Positions 24,130 to 33,129 of a stretch of DNA of 51,306 bases are shown here, piece by piece. Source of the DNA: an uncultured Lachnospiraceae bacterium (GTDB lineage Bacteria; Bacillota; Clostridia; Lachnospirales; Lachnospiraceae); NCBI GenBank assembly GCA_910578845.1, contig CAJTSL010000026.1:1-51306 (forward strand), read 5' to 3'. The translations under genes were made by a program, and so were the position numbers. How positions within the stretch are numbered: the first letter of the stretch is position 1; each line of letters opens with the position of its first letter. A model generated the notes under the pieces. It was not told where the DNA came from and searched no databases. It saw only the letters and a list, made by a program, of their open reading frames with translations.

Positions 24130-25477
24130 GAAAATACGAAGGACTTTATTCCTGGTTGTCCTGATGTTTATAATGATAACCGCTATCGTGATGATAACAA
24201 ACTGGGAGCTTATACAGGAGAGGCTGGGAATGAAAAAGCCTTCCAGAAAAGCGCAAACGGAAGCGGTAGAATCTGGCGAAATGAAAGATGACAAGCAGAT
24301 CGGGAATGATCTGTCAGCATTTATGCAGGATGAGACTTTTTTTGATGATGATACGTATTATAAGAGCATCGAAACATATTCCGGCAAAGTCGTTTCGATG
24401 ATCATCAGTTCTGTGGCCAAAGACCTACGTGTCATGATTGTGAATAGCCGTGGCAAGCTGGTGGCGGGAGAGCCTTTCTCCATTACGGTACAAGGCCTTG
24501 GCGAGTATACGGATGACGATGAGGATGGCATCATCTATATTGATAGGCTCCGCGCCGGGGAATACACTGTCTTCATGAATGAAATAGAAGGCTATAAGGT
24601 GCCGAACACGATCACGACTATTAAGGTGAAGCAGGATATTGAATATCGTGTGCTGGATGATATCGAATACCTGATGCTGACGGAAGACGACATTGACGCG
24701 TCCAAAGAGGATACGGAAGAAAAGCAGGCGGAGAACGATGCCGATGGCACGGAGAAAACGTCGTTTGAGACTCCTGGTGACGGGGCTAAGAAGGGTATCG
24801 ATGTTTCTAAGTGGAACCAGACGATTGATTGGGAAGCTGTAAAAGAGGATGGCGTAGAGTTTGCGATTATCCGTTGCGGATACCGAGGTTCTTCCAGCGG
24901 CTCTTTGATTATCGACCCGCGCTATATCGAGAATATAGAGGGCGCTATCGCAGCAGATATTCCGGTTGGTGTCTATTTCTTCACGCAGGCGGTCAATGAG
25001 GTGGAAGCGGTAGAAGAAGCCAGTATGGTCATTAACCTGATCCGTGAGTACGATGTGGACTATCCGGTCTTCCTTGACAGCGAAAGCGCTGGCGGAGACG
25101 GAAGGGCAGATGATCTGGATGCAGAGGAGAGGACGAAGATCCATAAAGCGTTCCTGGAGACAATCGCCTCGGCAGGATATGAGACCGGCATTTACGGTTC
25201 TGCAAATTGGCTTACGAAGAGAGTGGATATGGATGCGCTTGACGGCTATCGTACATGGCTTGCAGAATATGCAGAAATTCCTACTTATGATGATTATTAT
25301 CATATGTGGCAGTATACATCCAAAGGATCGATCAACGGCATTTCGACTAATGTTGATTTGAACCTTTGCTATATGAATATTGATACGTCGATTGACCATT
25401 CGGCAAATTCCGGCGGATATACAGGTGTCGTGAATGGGGATACCGGAAACGTGCCGACGGAAAATGATCCGGAATAA
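24119..25477 (+). CDS. Membrane-anchored GH25 muramidase, shorter paralogue
   Basis: 452 residues from the ATG at 24119 (AGAGG about 7 nt upstream), inside the end of rfbA. One membrane helix (about 8-27), an acidic stretch, a SpaA-like beta domain with a DDDEDG loop (about 100-190), an acidic linker, then a GH25 domain from about 225. GIDVSKW supplies D228, and the catalytic pair is D320/E322 in FLDSES, so the active site looks intact even though DVE has become DSE. The GH25 domain shares long near-identical stretches with the enzyme at 18302 (for example GVYFFxQAVNEVEAVEEAS), so the two are paralogues, but this one lacks Ig and wall-binding repeats. rfbC begins 28 nt after its stop. Confidence 0.9.
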   Translation: MGSKKIRRTLFLVVLMFIMITAIVMITNWELIQERLGMKKPSRKAQTEAVESGEMKDDKQIGNDLSAFMQDETFFDDDTYYKSIETYSGKVVSMIISSVAKDLRVMIVNSRGKLVAGEPFSITVQGLGEYTDDDEDGIIYIDRLRAGEYTVFMNEIEGYKVPNTITTIKVKQDIEYRVLDDIEYLMLTEDDIDASKEDTEEKQAENDADGTEKTSFETPGDGAKKGIDVSKWNQTIDWEAVKEDGVEFAIIRCGYRGSSSGSLIIDPRYIENIEGAIAADIPVGVYFFTQAVNEVEAVEEASMVINLIREYDVDYPVFLDSESAGGDGRADDLDAEERTKIHKAFLETIASAGYETGIYGSANWLTKRVDMDALDGYRTWLAEYAEIPTYDDYYHMWQYTSKGSINGISTNVDLNLCYMNIDTSIDHSANSGGYTGVVNGDTGNVPTENDPE

Positions 25478-25505
25478 AAAGGAACTTGGAGGGAAAGTAC
25501 GAAAA

Positions 25506-26069
25506 ATGGGAAAGATAACAGTAGAAACATGTGAAATAGAAGGCTTGAAAGTCATTACTCCGGCAGTATTCGGAGATGAGAGGGGATACTTCATGGAAAC
25601 TTATCAGTACGAAGACTTTAAAGCCGTAGGCATTGACCAGGTTTTTGTGCAGGATAATCAATCGGCTTCCGTAAAAGGTGTTTTACGGGGGCTGCATTTC
25701 CAGATCCAGTATCCACAGGATAAATTAGTGAGAGTGCTCAAGGGAGAAGTCTTCGACGCAGTAGTGGATTTGCGCCCTGGCTCTAAGACCTATGGGAAAT
25801 GGCATGGTGTGCTGCTCTCAGCAGAGAATAAGAAACAATTTTTCGTGCCCAAAGGGTTTGCGCATGGCTTCTTGGTGTTATCTGATTATGCGGAATTTGC
25901 ATATAAGTGTACGGATTATTATCATCCCAATGACGAGGGCGGTATTCTGTGGAATGACCCGGAGATCGGGATAGCATGGCCGATCCCGGAAGGAACGAAA
26001 TTAATCCAGTCGCCCAAAGATACGCAGTGGGGCGGAATCAAAGAATATACCGAAAAATATCGAAAATAA
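25506..26069 (+). CDS. rfbC: dTDP-4-dehydrorhamnose 3,5-epimerase
   Basis: 187 residues; epimerises dTDP-4-keto-6-deoxyglucose at C3 and C5 on the way to dTDP-L-rhamnose. Motifs: DERGYFMETY near 20, SVKGVLRGLHFQ with the catalytic histidine near 60, VFDAVVDLRPGSKTYGKW, and FVPKGFAHGFLVLSD. The start at 25506 has GGAGGG about 12 nt upstream. It lies between a GH25 gene and the exporter permease in one operon. No dTDP-4-dehydrorhamnose reductase (rmlD) gene is in the window, although A, B and C are. Confidence 0.95.
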   Translation: MGKITVETCEIEGLKVITPAVFGDERGYFMETYQYEDFKAVGIDQVFVQDNQSASVKGVLRGLHFQIQYPQDKLVRVLKGEVFDAVVDLRPGSKTYGKWHGVLLSAENKKQFFVPKGFAHGFLVLSDYAEFAYKCTDYYHPNDEGGILWNDPEIGIAWPIPEGTKLIQSPKDTQWGGIKEYTEKYRK

Positions 26070-26090
26070 GAGCGGAGATTTCATAAGAAA

Positions 26091-27104
26091 ATGAGCGCAA
26101 ACGAAAAAAAACGCCATGCTTTTCCAAAACCCGTGGCAATTGCTATTTTCTGGGGATTGGGTCTGGTTTTGGCAACGATATTGATATTGCACCACAATCC
26201 GTTAGCAGATCAAGTGACAGAGAGGATGAAAAAGGTAAGCGGATGCGTACTGATTACCTTTACCTGCATTATTTTTGCTTTGTTTTATGACGGGCTGACA
26301 ACGATCCCTATTGAGCTGTTCCAGAGCAGGAAATTAATCTGGAAGCTTGCTAAGAATGATTTCAAGAAACGTTATGCCGGTTCTTATTTGGGCATTATCT
26401 GGGCTCTTGCGCAGCCGGTCGTTACGGTCATCATGTATTGGATCGTATTTGACAGGGTGTTTGATACGAGAAGCCAGCTAGTGGCAAGCGGGATTGAGGT
26501 GCCATATGTATTATATCTGACAGCGGGACTTGTGCCGTGGTTTTATTTTACGGAAGCGCTTCCCCAGGGGACGATGGCATTACTGGAATACAATTATCTG
26601 GTCAAGAAAGTTGTTTTTAACATCAGTATCCTGCCGATCATCAAGGTTATTGCTGCAACTTTCATTCATGCGTTTTTTGTCTGTATCCTGTTAATTGTCG
26701 CGATAGGCTACGGTTATTATCCGACAATTTATACATTACAGATCTTCTATTATAGTATCTGCATGTTCCTGTTAGTGCTTGCTATGAGCTATTTCACCTG
26801 TGCGGTCGTCGTATTTGTCAGGGATTTGCAGCAGATTATTAACATAGCCCTACAGATTGGCATGTGGGCGACGCCGATTATGTGGGATATTTCCATGCTC
26901 TCGGATGATATGATGAAATCTCTTTTTAAATTGAATCCGATGGTATATATTGTAAATGGGTACCGCAGCGCTCTTTACGAAAAAGTATGGTTTTGGGAGC
27001 ATTTCTATTCTTCTACTTACTTTTGGATTTTGACCATCAGTCTTTTCTGTATTGGAACGCTGATTTTCAAAAAACTAAGAATCCATTTTGCGGATGTGTT
27101 ATAA
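26091..27104 (+). CDS. ABC-2 polysaccharide exporter permease (Wzm/TagG-like)
   Basis: 337 residues. From about residue 75 it matches ABC-2 glycan exporters: KLIWKLAKNDFKKRYAGSYLGIIWALAQPV, then about six helices, with LYLTAGLVPWFYFTEAL, NYLVKKVVFN and MWATPIMWDISML. Ahead of this is an unusual 70-residue extension with two extra hydrophobic helices (about 14-34 and 48-66); plain family members are about 260-270 residues. It pairs with the ATPase that starts 12 nt downstream. Together they would move the lipid-linked polymer across the membrane. The presence of the pair means export is of the ABC type rather than Wzx/Wzy, and no Wzx or Wzy gene was recognised. Confidence 0.92.
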   Translation: MSANEKKRHAFPKPVAIAIFWGLGLVLATILILHHNPLADQVTERMKKVSGCVLITFTCIIFALFYDGLTTIPIELFQSRKLIWKLAKNDFKKRYAGSYLGIIWALAQPVVTVIMYWIVFDRVFDTRSQLVASGIEVPYVLYLTAGLVPWFYFTEALPQGTMALLEYNYLVKKVVFNISILPIIKVIAATFIHAFFVCILLIVAIGYGYYPTIYTLQIFYYSICMFLLVLAMSYFTCAVVVFVRDLQQIINIALQIGMWATPIMWDISMLSDDMMKSLFKLNPMVYIVNGYRSALYEKVWFWEHFYSSTYFWILTISLFCIGTLIFKKLRIHFADVL

Positions 27105-27116
27105 GAAAGGCAAGCT

Positions 27117-28412
27117 GTGCGTATGACAGACGGAAAAGTAGCAATCCAGGTGAAAAACTTGGAGAAAATATATAAACTATATGATAAGCCTTCTGACAGA
27201 CTGATCGAAACACTCGGATTTGGCAGAGGTAAGCGGCATACGGAGCATCATGCCCTAAAAGGCGTCAACCTAAAGGTCTATCAAGGGGAAACCGTTGGGA
27301 TTATCGGCACGAACGGATCCGGGAAATCTACGATCCTAAAGATCATTACAGGCGTGCTAAACCCCACGAGAGGAGAAGTCATTGTCAAAGGCCGTATCTC
27401 TGCTTTGCTAGAGCTTGGCGCAGGCTTTAATATGGAGTATAACGGTATCGAGAATATTTACCTAAACGGTACAATGATCGGCTTTTCCGAGAAGGAAATC
27501 AGCGAGAAGCTGAATGATATCCTGGAATTTGCCGATATTGGGGAATATGTGCACCAGCCGGTCAAAACCTATTCAAGCGGTATGTTCGTCAGGCTTGCTT
27601 TTGCGGTGGCTATTAATATAGAACCGGAAATCCTGATCGTCGATGAAGCGCTTTCTGTAGGGGATGTGTTCTTTCAGGCAAAATGTTACCATAAGTTTGA
27701 AGAGTTCAAGAAGATGGGGAAGACGATTGTCTTTGTCAGCCATGACCTGAGCAGTATCAGCAAATATTGTGACAGAGTCGTATTGCTCAATCAGGGTGTA
27801 AAACTAGGCGAAGGCAGCCCGAAAGAAATGATTGACAGGTATAAACAAGTATTGGTAGGGCAGTATACAATAGAAGAATCTGATGGTGAAAATCTTCTAG
27901 AAGACGAGCAGCTTCGCGCGCTTGCGGCTAAAAAGAACAAGGAGCCGGAAAAAGCGGCGAATGTTAATCCAGATCTTTTGGAATATGGTTCTAAGAAAGC
28001 CGTTATCGCAGAGTATTTCATTACAGACGACAAGGGGATTAAGACATCGGCGATCATAAAGGGAAGTAAGTTCTGCATCCATATGACGGTCAATATGATA
28101 GAGGATATTGCGGCGCCTGTTTTTGCTTTTACGATCAAGAATATCAAGGGGACGGAGATTACGGGGACCAATACGATGTTTGAGAAAGCGTTTTTAGAAT
28201 CCGTCAAAGCAGGCGATACGAAGGAAATCATTTTCACGCAGGATATGAATTTGCAAGGGGGCGAATATTTGCTCTCCCTTGGCGTGACAGGCTATGAGGG
28301 AGATGATTTTACAGTTTACCACCGCTTATATGATGTTTTGAACCTGACGGTCATTTCAGATAAGAATACGGTAGGTTTCTATGATATGAACTCCAAGATT
28401 GAGATATTGTGA
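27117..28412 (+). CDS. ABC exporter ATPase with Wzt-type C-terminal glycan-binding domain
   Basis: 431 residues from a GTG with AAAGG 6 nt upstream; an ATG two codons later (27123) is an equally good start. Residues 1-250 are a standard ATPase: GTNGSGKST (Walker A), YSSGMFVRLAFAVA (signature), ILIVDEAL (Walker B) and FVSHDLSS. After a charged linker, residues about 290-431 form a beta-rich domain (KAVIAEYFITDDKGIKTSAI, then GGEYLLSLGVTG) like the Wzt C-terminal domain, which in O9a-type systems binds the modified non-reducing end of the finished chain. Gram-positive TagH lacks such a domain. The next gene encodes a possible chain-capping enzyme, which supports a recognition role. Confidence 0.92.
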   Translation: MRMTDGKVAIQVKNLEKIYKLYDKPSDRLIETLGFGRGKRHTEHHALKGVNLKVYQGETVGIIGTNGSGKSTILKIITGVLNPTRGEVIVKGRISALLELGAGFNMEYNGIENIYLNGTMIGFSEKEISEKLNDILEFADIGEYVHQPVKTYSSGMFVRLAFAVAINIEPEILIVDEALSVGDVFFQAKCYHKFEEFKKMGKTIVFVSHDLSSISKYCDRVVLLNQGVKLGEGSPKEMIDRYKQVLVGQYTIEESDGENLLEDEQLRALAAKKNKEPEKAANVNPDLLEYGSKKAVIAEYFITDDKGIKTSAIIKGSKFCIHMTVNMIEDIAAPVFAFTIKNIKGTEITGTNTMFEKAFLESVKAGDTKEIIFTQDMNLQGGEYLLSLGVTGYEGDDFTVYHRLYDVLNLTVISDKNTVGFYDMNSKIEIL

Positions 28413-28463
28413 TACCGTAGGACGAACATGGTAATAGAGCGATAAGAAAGCGACAGGGCGGAC

Positions 28464-30581
28464 ATGAGAGAGATAGAGGAAATCGGGAAGATCAAATTAA
28501 ATTTGCGGCATTATGCGGGCGAGGATTTCTATTGTGACGGTGAAATAGAAGATGAACTGTTAGAGATCGCAAGAAATTATGCACAAGTAGAGTATCCACG
28601 TATTATTGAGGAGCGGAAAAATTGGGAGATTCTATATCATTTCTCGGCGCAGCGGGAGAATATCGTAGAGTGGCTGCCGATCGATAAAAGCATGAAAGTG
28701 CTTGAAGTCGGTTCCGGGTGCGGCGCGATCACAGGAGCGCTTGCGAAGAAGGCTGGTGAAGTGACCTGTATCGATCTGTCGAAGAAGAGGAGCATGATCA
28801 ACGCTTATAGACATATGGACGCTCAGAATGTCACGATCCATGTCGGCAATTTCCAGGATATAGAGCCTGATTTGCCGTGTGATTATGACTGTATCTGTCT
28901 GATTGGCGTTTTTGAGTATGGACAGGCGTATATTGGATCTGAGCATCCCTATGAGGACTTTCTCCGCATTATTGAGAAGCATCGAAAGACAAGCGGTTAT
29001 ATCGCAATTGCGATTGAGAACAAATTAGGCTTAAAATATTGGGCAGGCTGTAAAGAAGACCACTTAGGGACGTGGTTTAGCAGTCTAGAAGACTATCCGG
29101 AAGGCGGCGCTGTCAGGACTTTCACAAAGGACGGACTGGTGAGAATAGCGCGGGAATGTGGCTTTTCGGATATTTCTATGTATTATCCATACCCGGATTA
29201 TAAATTTATGACAACCCTCTATTCGGACGAAAGATTACCAAGGGCAGGGGAATTATCTGCCAATCTGCGGAATTTTGACAGGGAGAGGCTACAATTATTT
29301 GATGAAAAGCAGGTATTTGATACGCTGATCAAAGAGGGACAGTTCCCGCTTTTCTCCAATTCTTATATGATGCTATTAGGTGCAGATCCTTTGGTCAAAT
29401 ACGTGAAGTATTCTAACGACAGGGCGGATGCTTACAAAATAAAAACCCTTCTTAAGCAGGATACTGTCGATGGAAAGATAGAGAAAAGAATAGAAAAACA
29501 TATGTTATGTGAGGCTGCAAAGGCACATATTGGACAAATACAACATGCCTACGAGCAGCTTTCGGAACGTTTCAAAGGAGGAGCGCTTGCGATAAACCGC
29601 TGTAAAGCCGGGGATCCCTTCGAAGAGAAAGAAGATATGCAAATGGCAGAAAGTGCCAATAGTTATGTCGTGTTTGAATATTTGGAGGGAAAAACATTAG
29701 AAGAACTCTTGGACGAGTGCCTGGAAAAGAACGATATTGATAAATTTCACGCGTTATTTGATGAGTATTTACAAAAAATTTCTTACCATGACGAACTGCC
29801 AATTACCGATTATGACTTGGTTTTCGCTAATATTCTGATTACGGCGGATGGGCAATGGCATGTGATTGATTATGAATGGACATTTCCAAAGCAGGTTGAG
29901 ACGAAAGAGATTGCTTTCCGGGCGGTTTACTGTTATCTATTAGAAAATGAAAAGAGGAATAAATTAAATTTAGATTCAATATTACAAAAGCTGGATATTT
30001 CTGAAGCGGATGCAGAGCAGTATAGACAGCAGGAAATGAAATTCCAGAAATTTGTAACAGGTAAAAGGATGTCAATGGCGGAAATAAGGGATGCGATCGG
30101 GCAGCCGGTTTATTCGCTTGCTGAATTGCCGATGGCGTCTCCTGCGGAGAAACATAAAGATAAAGTCCAGATTTATGAGGATATAGGGGAAGGATTTTCA
30201 GAGGAGCGTTCTTACTTTTTGGACGCTTTCCTGGATCAGGAATCTTCAGAAGAGTTTGTGTCAGGGAAAAGGCGCTTCACACTGTTCATAGAGGAAGGGA
30301 AAAAGGCGCTTCGCATCGACCCGTGCAGTGATAGCTGTATTGTCAGGATCGAGGAGATGAAATGGAATGACATGCCGCTTACAGTCAAAAGCAAGCGTCT
30401 GGCAACCAATGGATTCCGCGTTGGGGAAGACGTCTATGCGTTTGCGACGAAAGACCCGAATATTACAGTGCGGTTATCAGAATTAGAACATAAGCGGGAG
30501 AACAGGCTTCAGGTGTCGCTTCAAGTGGCGAGAACGCCGGAGGATATTGTGTCCCATATGCAGAAGAGAGGGTTATTCTAA
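28464..30581 (+). CDS. Methyltransferase-kinase fusion, WbdD-like putative chain terminator
   Basis: 705 residues. Residues about 50-240 are a class I SAM methyltransferase: VLEVGSGCGAITG (79-91) and the acidic VTCIDLS strand end. Residues about 310-540 look like a small-molecule or protein-kinase fold: VKYVKYSNDRADAYKIK, a YVVFEYLEGKTLEELLD hinge, then YDLVFANIL with D451 and N456 five residues apart as in the HxDxxxxN catalytic loop (histidine replaced by tyrosine), and VIDYEW with D469 in the DFG position, close to the IDFEY of choline kinases. The last 150 residues are beta-rich and unassigned. E. coli WbdD has the same methyltransferase-kinase order and caps O9a chains beside Wzm/Wzt. 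Here the order is Wzm, Wzt, fusion. Confidence 0.75.
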   Translation: MREIEEIGKIKLNLRHYAGEDFYCDGEIEDELLEIARNYAQVEYPRIIEERKNWEILYHFSAQRENIVEWLPIDKSMKVLEVGSGCGAITGALAKKAGEVTCIDLSKKRSMINAYRHMDAQNVTIHVGNFQDIEPDLPCDYDCICLIGVFEYGQAYIGSEHPYEDFLRIIEKHRKTSGYIAIAIENKLGLKYWAGCKEDHLGTWFSSLEDYPEGGAVRTFTKDGLVRIARECGFSDISMYYPYPDYKFMTTLYSDERLPRAGELSANLRNFDRERLQLFDEKQVFDTLIKEGQFPLFSNSYMMLLGADPLVKYVKYSNDRADAYKIKTLLKQDTVDGKIEKRIEKHMLCEAAKAHIGQIQHAYEQLSERFKGGALAINRCKAGDPFEEKEDMQMAESANSYVVFEYLEGKTLEELLDECLEKNDIDKFHALFDEYLQKISYHDELPITDYDLVFANILITADGQWHVIDYEWTFPKQVETKEIAFRAVYCYLLENEKRNKLNLDSILQKLDISEADAEQYRQQEMKFQKFVTGKRMSMAEIRDAIGQPVYSLAELPMASPAEKHKDKVQIYEDIGEGFSEERSYFLDAFLDQESSEEFVSGKRRFTLFIEEGKKALRIDPCSDSCIVRIEEMKWNDMPLTVKSKRLATNGFRVGEDVYAFATKDPNITVRLSELEHKRENRLQVSLQVARTPEDIVSHMQKRGLF

Positions 30582-30582
30582 A

Positions 30583-32979
30583 TTGAAGAGAGAAAAATCA
30601 TGTTCTTATGACTGGGCGGCATATTATCAGGCGGCTTATGAGAAAGAGAAAAAAGAGAATATGCTTCTGGCTGGGAAATTGGCAGATCTGGAAGCAAAAG
30701 AAGCGGATGTATCGGCAAAGATAGGGCATATTGAAAATCATATTTTCTGGAAGGCATCCCTGCCGCTCAGGAAAGGATACCACGTGTTATTTTTTCATAG
30801 GGAGCCAGAGAAGCAGGAGCAAGGACAAAGTAAAGAGCAAAACCAAAAGCAAAATAAGGCGCAGGAGCAAGATCAAGCGCAAAGTCCGATAAAGGAATTG
30901 CCCGCGGGACAGGCAGCGGAAGCGGCGCAGGCATACCGGCTCGCATATTTAGAAGAAACATACCGGCAAAAGCATCCTTATCTGCAATGGATTGCGAAAC
31001 AGGAAGACGGTTGCGGCGATTCCGGTACAGAAACGGTAAATGGCTGGAAAGTCCTGCCAATACAGGGAAGTGACTTATGTGTCATTGCTTTTGGGCATGG
31101 TATGTTAGCAGAAAAGATAGAGAATGAAGTTAAAACTTGGTTTAATAAAAACTCAAATTGTCTGCTTGCCTATACAGATGAGGACTATTACTGGAAAGAC
31201 CTGGCATACCGGATGCATCCTTGGTATAAGCCGTGTTGGTCGCCGGATACCTTCTTATCTTTTTGCTATATGGGGCATATGATCATAACAAAACATGAGT
31301 TATGTAAGGATCTGTTGCCGTCGGAAAGTGAATATGCGGACGATTATAGCAGCTTCTATGATTTATGCCTGCGGCTGGAAGAGCGGGTCATGGCAGCGCA
31401 GGGGACGGTTTCCCATATAGCGAAAGTGCTGTTTCATAATTGCTATGAACCATCCCCGGAAGGGGAAGCGCTGATTGCGGAAGCCGGGCGTGGCAGAGCG
31501 GCGGGGGCGCCGGCAGGGGAGACAGAAGCCGATCTCTTAGAGATTGTTGAGAAACTGCTTGAAGAGGAACTAGAACAGGGACGTGACTTAAACGGCTGTG
31601 AAGCCTCATACCGGCGGATCAAGGAAGCAGCCTTAGAAAGAAGAGGAATAGGAGCGCATATAGCGTCTGGCCCAATGCCGGGCATTTATCATGTTGTATA
31701 TGAAGCGCCTCCTAATGCTTTGATATCTGTCATTATCCCTTCGAAAGACCATCCGGAAACATTAGAGCGGTGTTTGCGCTCTTTTGCCGAGAAAACGGAA
31801 TATGGAAATTATGAGTGGATTGTAGTGGATAACGGCAGTAATGCAGAGAATAAAAGCCATATGGAAGCATTGCAGAAAGAATATGGCTTTCTGTATCTAT
31901 ATGAGCCAATGCCATTTAACTTTTCGGCAATGTGTAATATGGGCGCCAGGAAGGCAAATGGAGATTATCTATTGCTTTTAAATGATGATATAGAGATCAT
32001 TGAGAAAGACTGGCTACAGATTATGCTCGGTCAGGCAGCGCAGCCTCATGTTGGCGCTGTGGGAGCGAAATTGTGGTATGCCGATAGCCAGAATATCCAG
32101 CATGTGGGCATTACGAACCTTACCATTGGGCCGTCCCATAAGCTGGTCACGTTCCCGGATGACAGGAATTACTATTATGGGCGCAATCAGGTTACTTACG
32201 ATATGATTGGCGTTACGGCGGCCTGTCTGATGATCGGGCGCGACAAGTACTGGGAAGTTGGCGGCATGGATGAAACGATGAAAGTCGCTTATAATGACGT
32301 CGATTTTTGCTTTAAGCTAATTGAGAAAGGCTATTATAATGTCTTGCGCAACGACGCTGTCTTATATCATGCCGAATCGTTAAGCAGAGGCCTCGACGAG
32401 CAGGATGACGGTAAATGGGAAAGGCTGTTGCAAGAAAAGGAAAATCTCTATGCGAAGCATCCGGACATGGAGGGGCATGATATTTATTACCATCCTTACT
32501 TGATTGACAATGCATCCCATTACGCATGTAATTTTAAATTTGATTATCAAAACAACTTAAAAACGATAGAAATAATGCCGGAAAATGCAGGAAATCTTGC
32601 AGAGGCACAGGAAGGCGTGCTGATGCTGACTGTGGATAGAGCCGAAGAGCAGCATAAGATCCACCGGGAGGAAGAGGACATTATGTTCCTCATGGGGTGG
32701 AGTTATATCCCAGGGGAAGACAATGCAAAATATGCGAGAAAGCTTGTATTAGAGCATGAAAACGGCGATGTTTGCACACTGGTCCCATACCCCTGGCACC
32801 GCAAGGACGTAGAGGCTGTTTTGTCCAAGGAAGTCAACGTTTCCCTTGCCGGATTTGTTGCCCGCATTAAGAAGGAAAAGTTGCATTTTGGGATTTGGCG
32901 CATTGGAATGCTGGCAACTGATTTGGACACACAGCAACAGTTTTTGACATGGTCTGACAGAAAAATGACGGTGGAATGA
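30583..32979 (+). CDS. Large GT2 glycosyltransferase with coiled-coil N-terminus and degenerate first GT domain
   Basis: 798 residues from a TTG at 30583; GAGGG lies 10 nt upstream inside the previous gene's end, and the TTG follows that stop by 1 nt. Residues 10-60 form a coiled coil (YYQAAYEKEKKENMLLAGKL) closing with NHIFWKASLPLRKG, a module shared with the next gene. A Gln/Lys-rich linker follows. Residues about 175-310 keep only the second half of a GT2 domain (LLAYTDEDYYW, PWYKPCWSPDTFLSFCYMGH). The intact GT2 domain starts with ISVIIPSKDHPETL near 395, has LLLLNDDIEI as the metal site and NDVDFCFKLIEKG as the acceptor motif, and resembles RgpF-type rhamnosyltransferases. The C-terminal 100 residues are unassigned. 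Confidence 0.85.
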   Translation: MKREKSCSYDWAAYYQAAYEKEKKENMLLAGKLADLEAKEADVSAKIGHIENHIFWKASLPLRKGYHVLFFHREPEKQEQGQSKEQNQKQNKAQEQDQAQSPIKELPAGQAAEAAQAYRLAYLEETYRQKHPYLQWIAKQEDGCGDSGTETVNGWKVLPIQGSDLCVIAFGHGMLAEKIENEVKTWFNKNSNCLLAYTDEDYYWKDLAYRMHPWYKPCWSPDTFLSFCYMGHMIITKHELCKDLLPSESEYADDYSSFYDLCLRLEERVMAAQGTVSHIAKVLFHNCYEPSPEGEALIAEAGRGRAAGAPAGETEADLLEIVEKLLEEELEQGRDLNGCEASYRRIKEAALERRGIGAHIASGPMPGIYHVVYEAPPNALISVIIPSKDHPETLERCLRSFAEKTEYGNYEWIVVDNGSNAENKSHMEALQKEYGFLYLYEPMPFNFSAMCNMGARKANGDYLLLLNDDIEIIEKDWLQIMLGQAAQPHVGAVGAKLWYADSQNIQHVGITNLTIGPSHKLVTFPDDRNYYYGRNQVTYDMIGVTAACLMIGRDKYWEVGGMDETMKVAYNDVDFCFKLIEKGYYNVLRNDAVLYHAESLSRGLDEQDDGKWERLLQEKENLYAKHPDMEGHDIYYHPYLIDNASHYACNFKFDYQNNLKTIEIMPENAGNLAEAQEGVLMLTVDRAEEQHKIHREEEDIMFLMGWSYIPGEDNAKYARKLVLEHENGDVCTLVPYPWHRKDVEAVLSKEVNVSLAGFVARIKKEKLHFGIWRIGMLATDLDTQQQFLTWSDRKMTVE

Positions 32980-33129
32980 AGAAAATATGGTTTTTGGTGT
33001 TATTTTATGGGATGAGAAAGACAAAAATGCACAGCAAGACGGTTAAAATTAAATGTGAATTAAATTGATGTTAAATGACAATGCACATTACTGTTGCAGG
33101 AAGATAGCAAACGGAGGAAAAGGATTGTG

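Noticed and set aside
24425..25594. Minus-strand open frame of 389 codons over the second GH25 gene
   Set aside because: The plus strand encodes an unmistakable GH25 domain; the antisense product is rich in Ile/Arg/Cys/His, matches no family and spans two genes.
30583..31630. Frameshift in the first GT domain of the large GT2 gene
   Set aside because: The frame is open throughout and the missing half is not present in another frame; this is domain loss rather than a recent frame break.
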